A DNA stretch of 64,000 bases from Lithobates sylvaticus. Lineage: Eukaryota; Chordata; Amphibia; Anura; Ranidae. The notes below the pieces were generated by a model. It had not been told where the DNA came from. It made no database searches and saw only the letters and a program-made list of their open reading frames with translations. This document shows positions 11,347 to 20,513 of this stretch, in pieces. The DNA lies in NCBI GenBank assembly GCA_028564925.1, contig CM053033.1, positions 203,832,607 to 203,896,606 on the forward strand, read 5' to 3'. Numbering within the stretch: the stretch's first letter is position 1; each line of letters opens with the position of its first letter. The translations under genes were made by a program, and so were the position numbers.

Positions 11347-12268
11347 TCATCCAAGTGGAGGGATGGTTTCCATCCATTTTGCAGCCTCTTTAGGGGATGT
11401 AAACAACCTGGTTGTTTCTCCGTCGATTACCCGAAGCTTGGCAGGGAAAAGAACACTGTATTTTATGCCCTTCGCTCGGAGGCCTGCCTTCACAGCGTCG
11501 AACGAACGGCGGAGCTTCTGGGTCTCAATTGAAAAATCCGGGAATAGCATCAGGCGGTTGTTTCGGAAAGTCAGCTCCCCCGCCGCCCTGGCAGCCCTAA
11601 GCAGCTCATCTCGGTCCCGAAAATTCAAGAACCGCATGATAAAGGTTCTTGGGGGGGAACCCCGGGGGCCTGTTTGTGGCGGCAGTCTGTGGGCTCTCTC
11701 CACCGCGAAGTATGGGGACAGGTGCGCAGCGGGCAGCAGGGCTCTAAGCATTTCCTCGGCAAAAACAGTGGGGTCCTTACCCTCTGCTCCCTCCGCCAGG
11801 CCGACGATCCAGATATTGTTCCGGCGGCACCTATTCTCGGGAGTCCTCGGCTCTGTGTTCCAGGATTTTGACCCTGGATTGCAGGGAACAAATGGCGCCA
11901 GTGTTATCGTGCACCTCGTCCTCCACCTGACTCACGCGATGTTCGGCCGCGGTCATCCGGGATCTAACTTTCTCCAAGTCCTGTCGGAGGAGCCCCACAT
12001 CCATCTGCACTTCTTCAATTTTAGTAGTGAGGGCCGCCTGGCATAGGGCAACTGCCGACTGGCAAGTTGCAATAGCTGCCATAACTTCAGGGATGCCAGG
12101 AGTAGGGGAGGGCGATCCCTCCTGGGCCTCAGTTTGCGACGCCATACTGGCACGAGGCGTCCGTTGTTCACTAGGCCTCGAGGTAGCCGGGCTAGCTTCA
12201 GACGGTATTTCAAGAGGGAATTTCAATTTCTTCCCCGCCTTACCTCGACCAGGCAATCTAGAAGGCAT
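11347..12268 (-). pseudogene. L1 ORF1: coiled-coil RNA-binding protein, one frameshift
   Basis: The N-terminal piece (11831-12268, about 145 residues) is basic and Pro/Ser-rich, then heptad-like (EEVQMDVGLLRQDLEKVRSR). The C-terminal piece (11347-11751) begins at an internal Met and contains PRTFIMRFLNFRDRDELLRA, the conserved core of the L1 ORF1 (Transposase_22) family. The two lie in different frames. Reading across 11750-11840 shows that one extra base joins the expected RCRRNNIWIVGL segment, so a single frameshift separates them. The protein packages L1 RNA as a trimer in that family. The Met at 12268 is preceded by about 120 bp of 5' UTR. Confidence 0.88.
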
Positions 12269-12402
12269 TCACTGCAGAGTGGGTCGCAGTTCAGGTTAGT
12301 AAATCCGGTTTAAATAGGTGATAGGATTAATGCAGTAGCAGAGCTCTTAGGGACACGTCCGTTCACTCGGCCATCTTGGACACGCCCCCATGGATTACTT
12401 TT

Positions 12403-12950
12403 TGTGACGGACCTCGTACCCAAGATGTCCGCCGTAACTGCTTCCTCTGTCCGGTACCACACAATCCAAGACCCCCTTAGCTTACCCAGTCACCAGACAA
12501 CACCAGTGTAGGCTACATCAGGAATGAATCTTTATTTGACATGTCACACTTATATACAGTTGACAGATGACTCAAGCCTAACCTAATTAGCATGAGCTAA
12601 TTATCTTAATCAACACTGGGCTCCTTCATTCAATTGCAGGGTTAATTAGCACACACAACAATAGGTGAAACACTTCTACAAGCCAGACTATACTCAATTA
12701 CATAACACAGGTGGCTGGAGATCATGAGTCATGTCATTAGCGTCTCTTGCTAATATGCCAAATACACATACAGATTCTATGTGTATTGGGGGGCCAGCAT
12801 GGACCTGAATCCAAGTATCACCAGCTCAGGGGTCCCAGGCTTGCAGCTCAAAGAGCACTGTTCCCCCAAATGCCAGGGCCCATAGTCGTAAGGCAGCAGG
12901 CTCGCACTCAGTCCCCTCCAACAGCCCGTGTCCCAGCTAGGTCCGTCACA
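12403..12950 (-). repeat. 3' LTR of the 3-kb LTR element
   Basis: The 548-bp direct repeat has TG...CA ends and an 11-bp terminal inversion (TGTGACGGACC / GGTCCGTCACA). It matches 14895-15442 almost base for base. The long internal frame reads about 58 codons into it. Confidence 0.92.
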
Positions 12951-14798
12951 TTTCTCCCCTTTCGGCAGGAGACTAACACAGGAGGAGACCCCAGACGGGT
13001 TGACTCCGAAGTTAGTCAGTGGTTCCAGTGCTCTAATGCCTGTACCCACACAGTACCCCAAACAAATTGTTCCAAACAGAGCACGACTCACCCAGCCAAC
13101 TTCTGCCTCTCTCATAGAACATATCCGCCGCTGGGGAGAGGCCTGGACTGGCCCTTCCCCCTGGAGTCTTTTCAGCCGCTGGAGAGAAGACAGGGTGACT
13201 GGGCTCACTCCATCCTGCTGTTGGGGATCTGGGCCGACCGCCCAGCATCCCTGGGTTATACTGGTGGAGACTGCATTCCCATCCACCTTTACAGGGAATC
13301 TGTCCTGTTTTAGTTGCGGGCAGAGGCCAGCAGCGCTCTGTTCCGTTGTCAGCAGTTCAGGTGGGTGTAGGAGCTTCCCTACATCATCTCCTCCAGCTAA
13401 CTGTTGGGGAGAGAGGCCGACTGCCCCAGCTCCCTGGAACTCCGCAGCTGTTGCTGGTGCTGGACAGAGGTGGGTAGCACTCTGCCCTGTTGCCAGCACT
13501 TCTGCTGGGGACTCCACATCCTCCGCTCTGGCAAACCATTGGGGCAGGAGGCTGGCTTCCTTTTCCATTCCCTCATCTGGCTGCTGGGACAACATGTCTC
13601 TGGTACTGTCTCCCAGGTGCACAAATCTTTGCTGGGGAGGAAAGATCGCTTTCTCCACCCTGGCCAACTGTTGGGGAGGGACGACAAACACCTCCTCTCC
13701 CTTCTCCCCCTGTATCTGCTGCTGGGAAGTGATTGCCACCTTCTCACCCTGAGCCTCCATAACTGCCACCGGTGTGGGGCAGAGGTCTTGGACCCTCTGT
13801 CCGGTGACCTGCGCTTCAGCTGGAGAAGTTCCTTGTAACTCCACGGATACTGCTGTTGGTGCTGGGCAGAGCTCAGTGAAGTTTGGCCCTAATACCAGCT
13901 CTTCTGATGGAGGCTCATGAGGTTGTTTTTCCTCAGCAGAAAAGTCTATTAAATCCCCAGTCTCTACAACTGATGGCTGGGGATAGAGGTTCACCACCTG
14001 TCCGTGGAACCTAGAAGATGCCATCGGTGCTGGGCAGAGGTTAGTAGAGCTCTGCCCTGTTGTCAGCACTTCCTGCATCCACCATAAGACCTCCGCGTCC
14101 ATAGCTGCGGGGGCAGGTGGGCAAAGCACTCTGTTACTATGCCACATCGCCGACTCTTCAGCCAGGATTTCAGAGCTGTCTGCCGGTATTTCCTGATAGT
14201 CCCAGGCAAAGGGAGCCCCACCCTGCTGCTGAGCAGAGTCTAGCAGCTGTATGTAGGCGATCTCCAGCTCCCATTCCTGAGCGGCCAGGAACTCCAAATC
14301 TTCCTGTGCCCAGAGCACTTCCGAGACGTTCAATCTTTGCTCTCTGTGCTCCATTATTTCCTCCAAACGCCACTCCAGATCACTCCCAAAGTCGGGGTCC
14401 TCGGACAGCCTCCAGTACAACAATCCCAGGTCATTATAATCAAAGCCTTCCGTGGGCCTGTCATCCGCTGTCCACGGGCACACTTGGGCTACATACCGCC
14501 GGAGGGCTCTGTAGCTCTCGTCCAAACGCATTTCTGCCCGGATCAGCCTGCTTAACTCAGCTGTCCACTCCTGCTTCGGTTGTTCCCCCAATAACAACAT
14601 TCGTACTTCATACTGCGACCAGTACCTTACATGGATGGAGGGGAGAACTTTTCCCTGGTGTCGCTGCTCACAGGCTAGCGCTTCTTTCCAGAGTTGTAGG
14701 CGAACAGAATCATACCATCCCAGCAGGACCTGCACCGATACTGGTCCTCTGTGCTGTATCCGCATCTCTCGCAACCTCCTTCCGAATTCCTCTTCCAT
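12777..14798 (-). CDS. Unrecognised Gag-position protein of the LTR element
   Basis: This uninterrupted frame of 673 residues starts 97 bp inside the 5' LTR boundary and ends within the 3' LTR. I do not recognise a named domain. The N-terminal 200 residues are charged, Trp/Glu/Arg-rich and probably helical (LLGWYDSVRLQLWKEAL, LRRYVAQVCPW). The middle is low complexity with a recurring motif: EVLTTGQSSTNLCPAP, EVLATGQSATHLCPAP, AQVTGQRVQDLCPTP and ELLTTEQSAAGLCP, interleaved with PQQLA segments. No CCHC knuckle, protease or polymerase motif is visible. Its position suggests a Gag-like structural role, which is inference. Plus-strand frames opposite it are shadows. Confidence 0.6.
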   Translation of the reverse strand: MEEEFGRRLREMRIQHRGPVSVQVLLGWYDSVRLQLWKEALACEQRHQGKVLPSIHVRYWSQYEVRMLLLGEQPKQEWTAELSRLIRAEMRLDESYRALRRYVAQVCPWTADDRPTEGFDYNDLGLLYWRLSEDPDFGSDLEWRLEEIMEHREQRLNVSEVLWAQEDLEFLAAQEWELEIAYIQLLDSAQQQGGAPFAWDYQEIPADSSEILAEESAMWHSNRVLCPPAPAAMDAEVLWWMQEVLTTGQSSTNLCPAPMASSRFHGQVVNLYPQPSVVETGDLIDFSAEEKQPHEPPSEELVLGPNFTELCPAPTAVSVELQGTSPAEAQVTGQRVQDLCPTPVAVMEAQGEKVAITSQQQIQGEKGEEVFVVPPQQLARVEKAIFPPQQRFVHLGDSTRDMLSQQPDEGMEKEASLLPQWFARAEDVESPAEVLATGQSATHLCPAPATAAEFQGAGAVGLSPQQLAGGDDVGKLLHPPELLTTEQSAAGLCPQLKQDRFPVKVDGNAVSTSITQGCWAVGPDPQQQDGVSPVTLSSLQRLKRLQGEGPVQASPQRRICSMREAEVGWVSRALFGTICLGYCVGTGIRALEPLTNFGVNPSGVSSCVSLLPKGEKCDGPSWDTGCWRGLSASLLPYDYGPWHLGEQCSLSCKPGTPELVILGFRSMLAPQYT
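12951..12962 (-). other. Polypurine tract of the LTR element
   Basis: Read on the minus strand, AAAGGGGAGAAA lies immediately before the 3' LTR, the position and composition expected for the plus-strand primer of an LTR retroelement. Confidence 0.8.
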
Positions 14799-14872
14799 GA
14801 CGTATCTGTACCTCTGCTATCCGGGCCTTGGATCCAGGTGATGGTTTGGATGTGTTCACGACAAGGAAGCAC

Positions 14873-14892
14873 GATCCCACCGCTGCCAGCCA
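14873..14892 (-). other. Primer-binding site, tRNA-Leu-like
   Basis: Two bases after the 5' LTR the minus strand reads TGGCTGGCAGCGGTGGGATC. The stretch TGGCAGCGGTGGGAT is complementary to the 3' end of a vertebrate tRNA-Leu (…CCCACCGCTGCCA plus CCA), with a one-base difference near the CCA. The match is from memory of tRNA-Leu and should be verified against a tRNA set. Confidence 0.6.
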
Positions 14893-14894
14893 TT

Positions 14895-15442
14895 TGTGAC
14901 GGACCTCGTACCCAAGATGTCCGCCGTAACTGCTTCCTCTGTCCGGTACCACACAATCCAAGACCCCCTTAGCTTACCCAGTCACCAGACAACACCAGTG
15001 TAGGCTACATCAGGAATGAATCTTTATTTGACATGTCACACTTATATACAGTTGACAGATGACTCAAGCCTAACCTAATTAGCATGAGCTAATTATCTTA
15101 ATCAACACTGGGCTCCTTCATTCAATTGCAGGGTTAATTAGCACACACAACAATAGGTGAAACCCTTCTACAAGCCAGACTATACTCAATTACATAACAC
15201 AGGTGGCTGGAGTTCATGAGTCATGTCATTAGCGTCTCTTGCTAATATGCCAAATACACATACAGATTCTATGTGTATTGGGGGGCCAGCATGGACCTGA
15301 ATCCAAGTATCACCAGCTCAGGGGTCCCAGGCTTGCAGCTCAAAGAGCACTGTTCCCCCAAATGCCAGGGCCCATAGTCGTAAGGCAGCAGGCTCGCACT
15401 CAGTCCCCTCCAACAGCCCGTGTCCCGGCTAGGTCCGTCACA
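14895..15442 (-). repeat. 5' LTR of the 3-kb LTR element
   Basis: Partner of 12403-12950, same length and ends, about 99.5% identical by eye. It is followed on the plus strand by the CTTTT target duplication at 15443. Confidence 0.92.
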
Positions 15443-15447
15443 CTTTT

Positions 15448-15808
15448 TAAAAGCAAAACGTTGATGGGCTGTTAGTAAGAACCAAGTAATGCATTTGGTA
15501 TGACTTTATATATTTGATGGAATGTTTCATTGGTAGATGCAGGAAGTTCTTGAGATGTAGTCACCTATATATACCTCTATCAGGTTTGAAAGATTTACTA
15601 TATAGTTTGTGGACATACATCCCGTTAATTATTTAGGGTGGTTTTTAAAGGCAATGCATAGAGTAATGGTGGTTACTAAAATGCCATAATCTATAGCATT
15701 CAATCCGAGTGTAGTAAACGGTACTTAGATGGGCCAGATTCATGAGTCCCAACTGTTCCTCTTTTGGAAAACAAATCCTGTCCATCCTCTCTCCTATGCC
15801 CCTCTTTA
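15448..15808. other. Unassigned flank
   Basis: Plain AT-rich sequence between the LTR element and the next MITE. I see no gene, RNA or repeat structure in it. Confidence 0.5.
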
Positions 15809-16065
15809 GACCCGGTTCACACCGGGGCGGCTCGTCAGGCGACTTAGCCGCCTGACAAGTTGCGTCCCGTTCTGTAGTATGGAACCGTTCTAATAGGAGT
15901 GACACAAGTCGCTCCGACTTAGAAAAAGGTTCTTGTACTACTTTGGGGGCGACTTCAGGCGACTTGCATATACAGAAGTCATTTTGCAAGCCGCCGCTGA
16001 AGTCGGATGCCGGTCGCCTGAGGCAGTCGCGCTCCAAGTCGTGCTGCCTCAGTGTGAACCGGCTC
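15809..16065. mobile_element. Short MITE with TTA duplication
   Basis: The inverted ends are GACCCGGTTCACACC and GTGTGAACCGGCTC, flanked by TTA on both sides (15806-15808 and 16066-16068). The interior repeats GGCGACTT / AAGTCGC motifs. A diverged relative with AAGTCGC and GTGTGAACC motifs lies at about 50800-51060 and again at 55010-55300. The TWA duplication points to the Harbinger group; no coding frame. Confidence 0.75.
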
Positions 16066-16068
16066 TTA

Positions 16069-17240
16069 GGTTCTATTGTAGAGACTTGTTTAAGTGAATT
16101 TATTAATATATTATCAAACGTGTTAATGGGCTAAACTTTTTTTCTGCCTTTATTGCAATGGCAATTGTCAAATACTATGATGTGAGCAGGATAAGAAATG
16201 CTAATAGATCCTCAGTGGGTTAAACTGAATATTATTACACATTAATTAATTCTTCACAGTCGGCCTGGCTAGCAGTGCGACAAAGATATGTCCCATTCCT
16301 AAATCATTTGTGCTAAAAAGTGTCCCTCTTTCCCGCATCAGAAAGTTGGGCGGTCTGCTAATTGCTTGCTTGAGATTACTGTGCTTTGCATTTTAGCATT
16401 GATCTTTTCCGTGCCTTTTTAAATGCTAGATTGTCTTCCATTCGAACAGTGTTCTCTGTAATGTACGCGAGGCAATGAGAATATCATGAAATTGGTCTGA
16501 GTTGTCATTATTTTAGGAATAGAATGCTTGACTGTTTGTTTATTATGGATTCCAGTCTATAAGAGTATAGGTAGTAGAAAGCAAAAAGTATTGATTCCCC
16601 TTTGAAGCTTTTACCCAGCCATCACTAGGAATAGATGGCCTTATTCAGCAAGGAAGTAAAAATAGCAGAGCAAACTATAGTAACCGACAGCAACCAATCA
16701 GAAATCCTTCAGCATTATAAACTGCATATAACCATAGCTTTTCTACTGCATTATGACTGATCACATTGTGGGGACCACTAAACCTTGACTAAATGACCCT
16801 ACTCTGCTGGCATTTCAATTTTTAGAAGTGATTTTAAACCTTTAATTTTCCCTTACACTTACCTGCTCCATGCACAGTTTTTTTGCACAGAGCAGCCCTG
16901 AACCCCCACTTTTGGGCTCCCCCATCAGAGCTCCTGGCTCCTTCTGCCTTTCCGGGTAGCTCCCTAGCAAGCAGCTTGCGGTACATGTCCTGGCTCGCTT
17001 CTGAGGTTTGCCCTGCCCCCCCCACTCCCTTGCCATAGGATTTGATTGACAGCAGCAGGAGCCAATGGCTCCCACTGCTATCAATATGTCCTGTGAGGAG
17101 GGAGAGAGCCGCTGCTCTTGTGCACAGCACTGGATCGAAATTGGGCTAATTTACGTATGGGGGGGGGGGGGTCTGGGGTGGGGGTTCTGGACACAGAGGG
17201 TTGTTAACCTAATGCCGAGAATGTATTAAAGTAAGAAACC
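16069..17240. other. Intergenic or intronic sequence with old repeat
   Basis: 16069-16810 shows nothing I recognise. 16820-17160 is a dispersed frog repeat with CTTACCTGCTCCATGCACAG and a GC-rich centre, related to 4225-4640 and 31530-31680, ending in a G run at 17159. No gene is supported. Confidence 0.45.
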
Positions 17241-17295
17241 TTAAAGTGGATGTAAACCCATTTTTTTTTTTTTTATTAAAGACTCACATCTTTTA

Positions 17296-17670
17296 GGCCC
17301 CTTTCACACAGCAAGCCCACTCGGATCCGCCTGTCTGTTTTTCAGGCAGATCCAAGCAGGCCATCCATTGACTCCTATGGGGAGACGGATGTCAGCAGAC
17401 ATGTATCCGCTGACACCCATCTGCCAATCCTATCCGCTAAAATTAGACGTATGGCGTTATGTTCGCCATCCGTCTGGGCGGATCAGATGAGATCTGATGA
17501 AACATGTCCGTTTTCATCCGATCTCTCCATAGGAATCAGAGGCGCTCTGACAGGCCCCTTCCCACTCAGTGAGCAGACGGACCTGTCATCTGCCGGCTCA
17601 GCGTAACAGTGAGATCTCCTGCTGAGTTGGCGGACTCCGCTGAGCGGATCCACCTCGTGTGAATGAGGCC
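17296..17670. mobile_element. GGCCCCTTTCACAC-type MITE, TTA duplication
   Basis: It starts GGCCCCTTTCACACAGC and ends with GTGTGAATGAGGCC, flanked by TTA on both sides (17293-17295 and 17671-17673). The interior has self-complementary GGATCCGC / TCAGCGGA motifs. Relatives lie at 19959, 38705 and, less closely, 42180 and 45977. Confidence 0.78.
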
Positions 17671-18164
17671 TTACATGAGAGGATGTAATTTCATCTGTGC
17701 CCAGTCTTGCACGAAGAGTTAATCCAGCTCTGAGCAATCCTCTTATTTTTTCTTCAGTAACATAAAAACAGACACACAGAGAAATAGATATCCGTTTCTT
17801 CCCCCTTGCTGTAAGTGACAGGTGATTTCCTTATCTCATGCACAAGTGTGAGAGAGGCATTCTGTGTACTTAACATCCCCCCGCCTTTCTTCCCCAGCTC
17901 TCCCAGGATTGGCTGCTCCATACCTCAGCATGATTGGGCATGCTGAAGTCATGTGGCGACTTTCCTGGGTTTTGACTGGATGTTAGTGATCATGAGGCAT
18001 AATCCACAAGACCAGCAGAAGTTCAGTGTAAGAAATATCGATGCCTGGCCAAGGGGAGTGTAGAGGTGGGTGGGGAGTCTACTGATATCATGACTCCACC
18101 CACGAGCTCCGGACAACAGACCCACCCACAGATTTCAGAGTATTGCAGGGCTCCGAACAGCTAA

Positions 18165-18579
18165 TGCCCCGTACACATGGTCGGATATTCTGATGGAAAA
18201 AGTCTGATCGGATTATGTTGTCAGAAAATCCGATCGTGCGTGGGCTCTAGCAGGCTTTTTCTGTTGGAATTTCCGACAGAAAAAATTTGAGCGCAGGATC
18301 TAAAATTTTCCGACAACAAAATCTTTTTCTGATCGTGTGTAGAGAATTCCGACACACAAAGTGCCACGCATGCTCAGAATAAATTTGGAGACGAAAGCTA
18401 TTGTCTACTGGCCTCTACGTAGTCCCGTCGTACGTTTTATACATCACCTCGTTCGGAACGATCTGATTTTCCGACAACTTTGTCCGACTGTGTGTGTGCA
18501 ACACAAGTTTCGGACAAAATCCCTCAGAAAAAATCAGACAGATTTTGTGGTCGGAATGTCCGACCGTGTGTACAGGGCA
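18165..18579. mobile_element. Palindromic Harbinger-type MITE, copy B
   Basis: It has inverted ends TGCCCCGTACACATGGTCGG and CCGACCGTGTGTACAGGGCA, with TAA on both sides (18162-18164, 18580-18582). It shares the GCCACGCATGCTCAGA and CTCTACGTAGTC interior with copy A at position 16. Confidence 0.85.
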
Positions 18580-18898
18580 TAAAGGGGAGATATTTGACAG
18601 GTATGGATACATGCAGGAGGCATGTATATTCTTATAGATTAGCACTATGGAAGTAATTTAGAAATGATGAGAGTGGGTTTACATCCACTTTAATGTTTTA
18701 GAACCACTTAAAGTTTATGGACCAATGGTGGGGGAACTGTAACTACTCAATGTGCAGGGAAAGCCACTATGAGTTTTAATGCACTGGCAAGCAAGGAGTC
18801 AGTCTTGAATCTTATATGATACACAATAATGCTTTACTGGCATTCAGCAACAGGATGTGTGGGTAGTTATATATGGCCCCAAGAAACCCTGGCCCATG

Positions 18899-19274
18899 TT
18901 CATAACTCCCAACTGTCCCTAATTTCGAGGGACTGTCCCTGATTTGGAACAATGTCCCTTTGTCCCTCTTTCCTCCTCATTGTACCTCATTTTGGTCTGA
19001 TCCATCTAGTATATAAAATGCACTTTTTATCTTTCAAAAAGTGTTTCCCAGTGCTAAACCTTTCATCCAATTTCTAAATTGCTGCATTTGTAATTTTCAA
19101 AAGACAGTATAAAGGAATAGTAGTGGTAGAAAATAAGCACTTGCGGGTTTAACTAATCATTTTTCTTTGTATAATTCTCCTTTAGGGGGGCGTGGCTGGG
19201 GGTATGTGTCCTATACCTACACACTTTTGCAAATAGGTGTCCCTTGTTCCCATCTCAAAAAGTTGGGAGGTATA
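18899..19274. repeat. CTCCCAACT-ended dispersed element
   Basis: The left end (ATAACTCCCAACTGTCCCTA) and the inverted right end (AAAAAGTTGGGAGGTAT) are complementary. The same family recurs at 43553-44270, where it is interrupted by another MITE. It contains an imperfect repeat of GGGACTGTCCCTGATTTGG. No coding frame. The superfamily is not certain. Confidence 0.6.
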
Positions 19275-19958
19275 AATGTTGACTATGCAACATAATCACC
19301 ATGACCCTTTAAAGTTAATCTGTGTCAAGACTATGGACATATTTGTTTTACATTTTTCTTTCATTAGTAAATAGACTTTAAAATGAGCTCTCCCTTACCT
19401 CTGTAGCTGCGGGCATTGCAAAGTCATTCAAGTTATTCTCTCAATAGCTCACCTTGCTCCCTTCCCCTTTTCCAGCAGAGTGACTCGGCAATCTTCCATC
19501 CTTCTAATCTAAAATGTAGACACAAAGTAGGATCCCTGGGAGAGATAGCAGGGTAAGCTGAGCAGCTGAGAGAGAACAACATGATTGACTTCAATACCTT
19601 GGCTATGAATTGCTCCACAGTGCCTGCTACTAAAAAAGTTTTAAAGTTTATTTACTGGTGTTAAGAATATGTAAATATTTAAATGTCCTTTTCCTGGCTA
19701 CAGATTGACTTTAACCACATGTATACAATTGATGGTAAAATACCATAAAGCATTAAAAGTAAAAAAAAGAACATAGCATAAATGGACAACATGGGCTTTA
19801 TATTTGGTTGTTGCAATTCTTTGGAAAATTATAGTCCATATTTCTTTACTTGATACTGTCTTTTACTACAATATTTTTTATCTGAGGTCTATTTACAGGT
19901 CTTGGTATTGGTAAGTTGGTAGAATATATAATGTTGGTGATTTTAGAATAAGGAGTAA
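19275..19958. other. Plain sequence upstream of the exon
   Basis: AT-rich non-coding sequence; short frames look random. It may be intron 1 of SLC8A2. I see no promoter, exon or RNA gene. Confidence 0.5.
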
Positions 19959-20334
19959 GGGCTCTTTCACACCGGTGGACTCCACCTGCTTAGTGGGAAA
20001 TCTGTTTGCTGATCCCCACTGAGCAGGCGGATGACAGGTCCGTGTCTGCTCCACTTATGCAGTGCGGACACTTTCCTCTATGGGTGGTCGGATGGAAACG
20101 AACCGCCTGTCCGTTTACATCTGACTGTCATCCAATCTGATCTGCTAGACGAATGGGGAACAGATCCCCCATCCTACTGTTTTTAGTGGATAGGATCAGA
20201 TCTGATATTGGCATGTGTAAATGGACACATGTCTGTTTACATCCACCGATCCATAGAGAGCAGTGGATGGTCTGATCAGGCCCACCTAAAAAACTGAAAG
20301 GCGGACCTGGTCAGTCCTCCTGTGTGAAAGAGCC
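19959..20334. mobile_element. GGGCTCTTTCACAC-type MITE next to the exon
   Basis: The inverted ends are GGGCTCTTTCACACCGG and TGTGTGAAAGAGCC; flanks are TAA on the left and TTA on the right. The interior contains repeated GGATC and TGTCCG motifs. It belongs with 17296 and 38705. It ends 125 bp before the SLC8A2 splice acceptor, so it lies in the region where a branch point and acceptor-side splicing signals could be affected (inference). Confidence 0.7.
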
Positions 20335-20459
20335 TTACGTCTATAATTATTTCCTCGAAATCAGTCTGTCAATACAAGTGTGTGCTTAAAAACATTATAT
20401 ATTATGTTTCATCTTGGTTTGCAGACTCTGTTTTTACTTTTATAATTTTTTTCACACAG

Positions 20460-20513
20460 GGATTTTTGTCCAGAGCTGCCATAAACCCACCATCTCCAAG
20501 AGAAAGATCAACC
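20460..20513 (+). other. SLC8A2: Splice acceptor and 5' UTR part of the SLC8A2 exon
   Basis: A pyrimidine-rich tract ending TTTTTTTCACACAG precedes 20460, a good acceptor. The 54 bases before the ATG are then untranslated. The reading frame stays open upstream to 20382, but that part runs through the pyrimidine tract and is intronic. Confidence 0.75.

Larger units (their letters stand above)
6675..12389 (-). mobile_element. Full-length L1-like LINE, nearly intact
   Basis: The 5.7-kb element reads on the minus strand. A direct repeat ATGGATTACTTTT lies at 6661-6673 and 12390-12402, and a poly(T) on the plus strand at 6671-6681 is its A tail. In order it has a 5' UTR of about 120 bp, ORF1 (coiled coil plus the L1 nucleic-acid-binding domain), an inter-ORF stretch of about 680 bp, ORF2 (endonuclease, reverse transcriptase, zinc knuckle) and a 3' UTR of about 260 bp. 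I count one frame break in ORF1 and one in-frame stop in ORF2, so it is a young but inactivated copy. The first bases on its strand (GGGGGCGTGTCCAAGATGGC) resemble mammalian L1 5' ends. Confidence 0.9.
12403..15442 (-). mobile_element. Young LTR element with one long frame and no pol
   Basis: Two direct 548-bp LTRs bound a 1.94-kb interior, and a 5-bp duplication CTTTT flanks the whole (12398-12402 and 15443-15447). Read on the minus strand the parts are: 5' LTR (14895-15442), a primer-binding site resembling the complement of tRNA-Leu, one long frame, a polypurine tract, and 3' LTR (12403-12950). By eye the LTRs differ at only three positions, about 0.5%, so the insertion is recent (a few million years if the rate is near 1e-9 per site per year, an assumption). 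It looks structurally whole but has no protease, reverse transcriptase or integrase, so it is a non-autonomous LTR element. It sits in the flank of the L1 and is the younger of the two. Confidence 0.9.
17245..18689. mobile_element. TTAA-flanked (piggyBac-like) MITE with two nested MITEs
   Basis: The ends AGTGGATGTAAACCCA and TGGGTTTACATCCACT are perfect 16-bp inverted repeats. Both are bordered by TTAA (17241-17244 and 18690-18693), the piggyBac-type target. Two Harbinger-type MITEs (17296-17670 and 18165-18579) lie inside it with their own TWA duplications, so this element is the oldest of the three. The remaining interior shows no transposase frame. Confidence 0.7.

Noticed and set aside
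12928-14800. Plus-strand frames of 144-274 codons
   Set aside because: Antisense shadows of the long minus-strand frame of the LTR element.
20382-20513. Upstream in-frame extension of the exchanger by 44 codons
   Set aside because: It runs through the splice-acceptor pyrimidine tract and has no similarity to NCX N-termini; Met at 20514 has the better context and starts a signal sequence.
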